From: Campylobacteraceae bacterium
Lineage (GTDB): Bacteria > Campylobacterota > Campylobacteria > Campylobacterales > Sulfurovaceae
Assembly (NCBI GenBank): GCA_027068975.1
Contig: JALXFN010000084.1
Coordinates: 1 to 53,348, forward strand
DNA length: 53,348 bases
Direction of reading: 5' to 3'
Position 1 is the first letter of the stretch; each line of letters starts with the position of its first letter. This document shows, one piece after another, positions 51,518 through 53,348 of this stretch. A model generated the notes under the pieces. The model was not told where the DNA came from. It was given only the letters and a program-made list of their open reading frames with translations, and did no database searches. The translations under genes and the position numbers were made by a program.

Positions 51518-52470
51518 TAAAAAAGCACCGAAAAGGAGTAGACAAAACGGTTTAGAGGAAGTTTTGTATGATAAACATATTCACCTTTGAGTGCTATATT
51601 ACTAGTAGGTCTATAGACATAGCCAAGCAAATAGATATTTTCTTCTATATCTAAGGCATTGTCTTTATAACTTTCAAAACGTAAAACAGCATCTTGTTCC
51701 TCTTTAAAATGCCATGTTGACTGAACGTATCCACTATAAGGCTTTTCATCACTCAACTCTGTATCTTGTATAAAGAGTTCAGCTAGTATAGAAAAATCTT
51801 CTCCATCATACTCTGAACCCATACCCATATAGGTAGACTTTTTATGGTTACTCTCTTGGTATCTACCTAAAGAGAAACGCCATGACAAATCGTCTTTAAC
51901 CCCATAATATGCCAAGGCTTTATGTCTATTTACCTCAATGATATTATCTTGATGGGCAATATCATTGTTATCTTGAAAGGTCAGAGAAAAGGAGTTGTTT
52001 TCATTAATATTTTGATTAAATAGCACTCCTGTAGTAGCTTTAGGGAAAAAGTTTCCTACAATGTGTGGTGTGGTTGTTGTGTCTTGTAAAATAGTAATCG
52101 GAGCTTGATTCCAGTACCCAATATCTGAGTTAAATCGTCCTACTCTAAGGCTCTGCTCATCACTTACTGCATAAGTTAACTGTAATCGTTCCACATTTAA
52201 GTCTATGTCTGAACTGCTATTACTTTGTCCATTTAAAGAGATATGAGAAAGCTCTACTTCTCCTAGTAAATCAAAACGGTTTTGATTGGCTGAAAATATC
52301 ATGGCAATATCATTAAATAAAAATTTATCTTCTCTTTTCTCATCATAGCTCATATCTAAATAGCCACCTATGTTTATAGGTGTATTTGGGATATCCCAAC
52401 CATAACTCTCTGTTTCTGTAGCACAGAGAGAGGAGCTAAGGAGGGTTAGGATTAATAGGTGTTTATGCAT
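51517..52470 (-). CDS. outer-membrane porin-like protein
   Basis: 317 residues with a signal peptide (MHKHLLILTLLSSSLCATE). The mature chain alternates polar and aromatic residues through many strands (INIGGYLDMSYDEKRED, then AYYGVKDDLSWRFSLGRYQE, and LKGEYVYHTKLPLN) and ends FVYSFSVLF with a terminal Phe. It resembles carbohydrate- or phosphate-selective porins in layout; specificity unknown. First gene of the run to the PstS-like protein, lipoprotein and perhaps the kinase. Confidence 0.8.
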   Translation of the reverse strand: MHKHLLILTLLSSSLCATETESYGWDIPNTPINIGGYLDMSYDEKREDKFLFNDIAMIFSANQNRFDLLGEVELSHISLNGQSNSSSDIDLNVERLQLTYAVSDEQSLRVGRFNSDIGYWNQAPITILQDTTTTPHIVGNFFPKATTGVLFNQNINENNSFSLTFQDNNDIAHQDNIIEVNRHKALAYYGVKDDLSWRFSLGRYQESNHKKSTYMGMGSEYDGEDFSILAELFIQDTELSDEKPYSGYVQSTWHFKEEQDAVLRFESYKDNALDIEENIYLLGYVYRPTSNIALKGEYVYHTKLPLNRFVYSFSVLF

Positions 52471-52565
52471 TGTTTTTTCTTTTTACTTTAAATTTCATCT
52501 ATAAACTATTGATTGTCACTAAGGTTATTACCGACCTCTCTTTATGACTATAGAGGTCTAGTGTT

Positions 52566-52652
52566 TCATTGCATTTTTTTTAAGTGATATTGAACGGTTG
52601 CTAATCCTACTCCAAGAATTCTAGCTATTTTTCTTTGTTTGGCTTTCGCATC
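52566..52652 (-). pseudogene. remnant of an HTH recombinase-like or regulator gene end
   Basis: The minus-strand frame reads DAKAKQRKIARILGVGLATV then QYHLKKMQ and a stop. It resembles the C-terminal helix-turn-helix of resolvase-type recombinases or Trp-repressor-like regulators (RKIARILGVGLATVQ). An in-frame TAA lies immediately upstream, so it is only a fragment of about 28 codons. Confidence 0.35.
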
Positions 52653-52728
52653 TTATACATTTCATACTTATTATTTTAGCTAAAATATTCTTATCTGCCT
52701 AGTTTGTCAGTACCAAAATAGAACCTCC

Positions 52729-52764
52729 TTGACAAACCAAAAAAACTTAGCTAACATTAGCTAA
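52729..52764 (+). promoter_or_regulatory. toxin-antitoxin promoter with overlapping operator palindromes
   Basis: TTGACA (52729-52734) and TAACAT (52752-52757) are 17 bases apart. Two TTAGCTAA palindromes (52747-52754 and 52757-52764), ten bases centre to centre, overlap the -10, as expected for binding of a Phd-type antitoxin dimer to its own promoter. AAAAGGAG precedes the ATG. Confidence 0.55.
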
Positions 52765-52785
52765 TACAAACAAAAGGAGTTTATC

Positions 52786-53019
52786 ATGACTGTAAATATG
52801 CATGAAGCCAAAACAAACCTTTCTAAACTCATAGCCTTTTTAGACAAAGGCGAAGAGATTATTATTGCCAAAGCAGGTAATCCTGTTGCAAAACTTGTCT
52901 CTTATATTCCGAGTAAAAAAAAGAGAACACCAAATCTTTTAAAAGGACAAGTCATATTTTATGAAGATTTCAATAGTTCAAACGATGAAATTACAAAGCT
53001 CTTTGAGGGTGGCTTTTAA
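52786..53019 (+). CDS. Phd/YefM-type antitoxin
   Basis: 77 residues with the Phd fold at the N-terminus: MTVNMHEAKTNLSKLIAFLD followed by GEEIIIAKAGNPVAKLVSY. The C-terminal tail (FYEDFNSSNDEITKLFEGGF) is the likely toxin-binding part. The stop overlaps the toxin start as TAATG, giving coupled translation. The operator palindromes upstream suggest autorepression. Confidence 0.9.
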   Translation: MTVNMHEAKTNLSKLIAFLDKGEEIIIAKAGNPVAKLVSYIPSKKKRTPNLLKGQVIFYEDFNSSNDEITKLFEGGF

Positions 53020-53348
53020 TGGCTAAATATCTACTAGATACCCATATATTTTTATGGTGGATGAGTGATGCTGACCAACTAAGTCAAGAGGTTTTTGATA
53101 TTATTTCTGATACTTCAAATCAAATCTATATCTCATCTGCAACCATTTGGGAGATAGCCATAAAAGAGGCATTGGGAAAACTAAAAGTAGATGCAGACTT
53201 AAATAGTGCCATAGAAGCCAATGGATTTATAGAGTTGAAAATCTCTGCTATTTGTGCTAATGCTACTAAAAAATTAGAACAAATACACCGTGACCCATTT
53301 GATAGAATGCTTATTTCACAAGCAATTGAGGGGGATATGACACTTATT
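53019..53348 (+). CDS. PIN-domain toxin (VapC-like), cut by window edge
   Basis: The first 110 residues are seen. Acidic active-site residues expected of PIN nucleases are present: Asp in YLLDTHIFLWW, Glu in SSATIWEIAIKE, and Asp in HRDPFDRMLISQA. It would cleave RNA, often tRNA, and be neutralised by the upstream Phd-type protein. The window ends before the last acidic residue and the stop. Confidence 0.9.
   Translation, partial: MAKYLLDTHIFLWWMSDADQLSQEVFDIISDTSNQIYISSATIWEIAIKEALGKLKVDADLNSAIEANGFIELKISAICANATKKLEQIHRDPFDRMLISQAIEGDMTLI

Larger units (their letters stand above)
52471..52785. other. gap with HTH remnant, palindromes and TA promoter
   Basis: 315 bases without an intact gene. 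It holds a decayed helix-turn-helix frame (52566-52652), three TTAGCTAA-type palindromes (52674-52685, 52747-52754, 52757-52764) and the predicted toxin-antitoxin promoter. TTTGTCA near 52694 and TTGACAAA at 52729 are inverted copies. Confidence 0.5.

Noticed and set aside
1-53348. tRNA, rRNA, riboswitch, insertion sequence, phage or CRISPR features
   Set aside because: None was recognised on reading either strand; gaps are short and AT-rich. A covariance-model scan would be needed to exclude small RNAs. No thiamine riboswitch was seen before thiD or the thiE-like gene.

Overview
The window is about 53 kb of AT-rich, densely packed bacterial chromosome. Its gene content and gene styles point to a Campylobacterota (former Epsilonproteobacteria) bacterium, probably Sulfurovum- or Sulfurimonas-like. 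The evidence is a MurF with an N-terminal membrane extension next to an alpha/beta hydrolase, the long DapD type, an rpoD sigma factor typical of the group, a tsaE-lptB overlap, a folD-lepB-rpiB run, and a fused DctQM TRAP permease. This placement is inference; no rRNA, tRNA, CRISPR array or intact insertion sequence was seen.

Layout. 1-6350 (minus): TRAP permease, MltB-like lytic transglycosylase, MurF, hydrolase and a HI0933-type flavoprotein. 6536-12027 (plus): a lipoprotein built of about twelve PATYKT repeats with a peptidoglycan-binding tail, a coiled-coil membrane protein, and a degenerate class A penicillin-binding protein. 12033-16703 (minus): a tight operon of a repeat protein, thioredoxin-like protein, MoxR ATPase, ThiD and a VWA protein. 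16782-19318: a large M50 membrane protease with a possible 22-codon coupled ORF. 19443-23031: a beta-barrel and two LVIVD lipoproteins, divergent from a TRAP solute-binding protein, then a second small barrel. 23044-33517 (minus): housekeeping genes (rpoD, phosphatase, DedA, thiE, atpB, lptB, tsaE, trpD, an S4 protein, dapD, selO). 33609-36183 (plus): YebC and a REC-EAL signalling protein. 36217-41310: DEAD-box helicase, desaturase, DUF2892 protein, a decayed Crp-like fragment, a RelE-like toxin pair, PhnA and TonB. 41399-45770: hemL, rpiB, lepB, folD, a cytochrome c and an HTH protein. 45868-50466: zinc-type ABC transporter and response regulator, convergent with a histidine kinase. 50553-52470: lipoprotein, PstS-like protein and porin. 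52786-end: a Phd/PIN toxin-antitoxin pair cut by the window edge.

The most unusual signal is not a protein. Several short hairpin elements begin with GTAG (once CTAG) and resemble REP sequences. In six cases the TAG of the element is also the in-frame stop codon of the adjoining gene: trpD, the S4-domain gene, the DEAD-box helicase, rpiB, and both the response regulator and the histidine kinase that converge at 48.9-49.0 kb. Stem sequences differ between loci while the architecture is kept. Other points of interest are the PBP-like protein that has lost catalytic residues, two genes with no ATG, GTG or TTG before a conserved N-terminal domain (CTG at 34540, ATC at 37512), and the operon that places thiD between moxR and its VWA partner.
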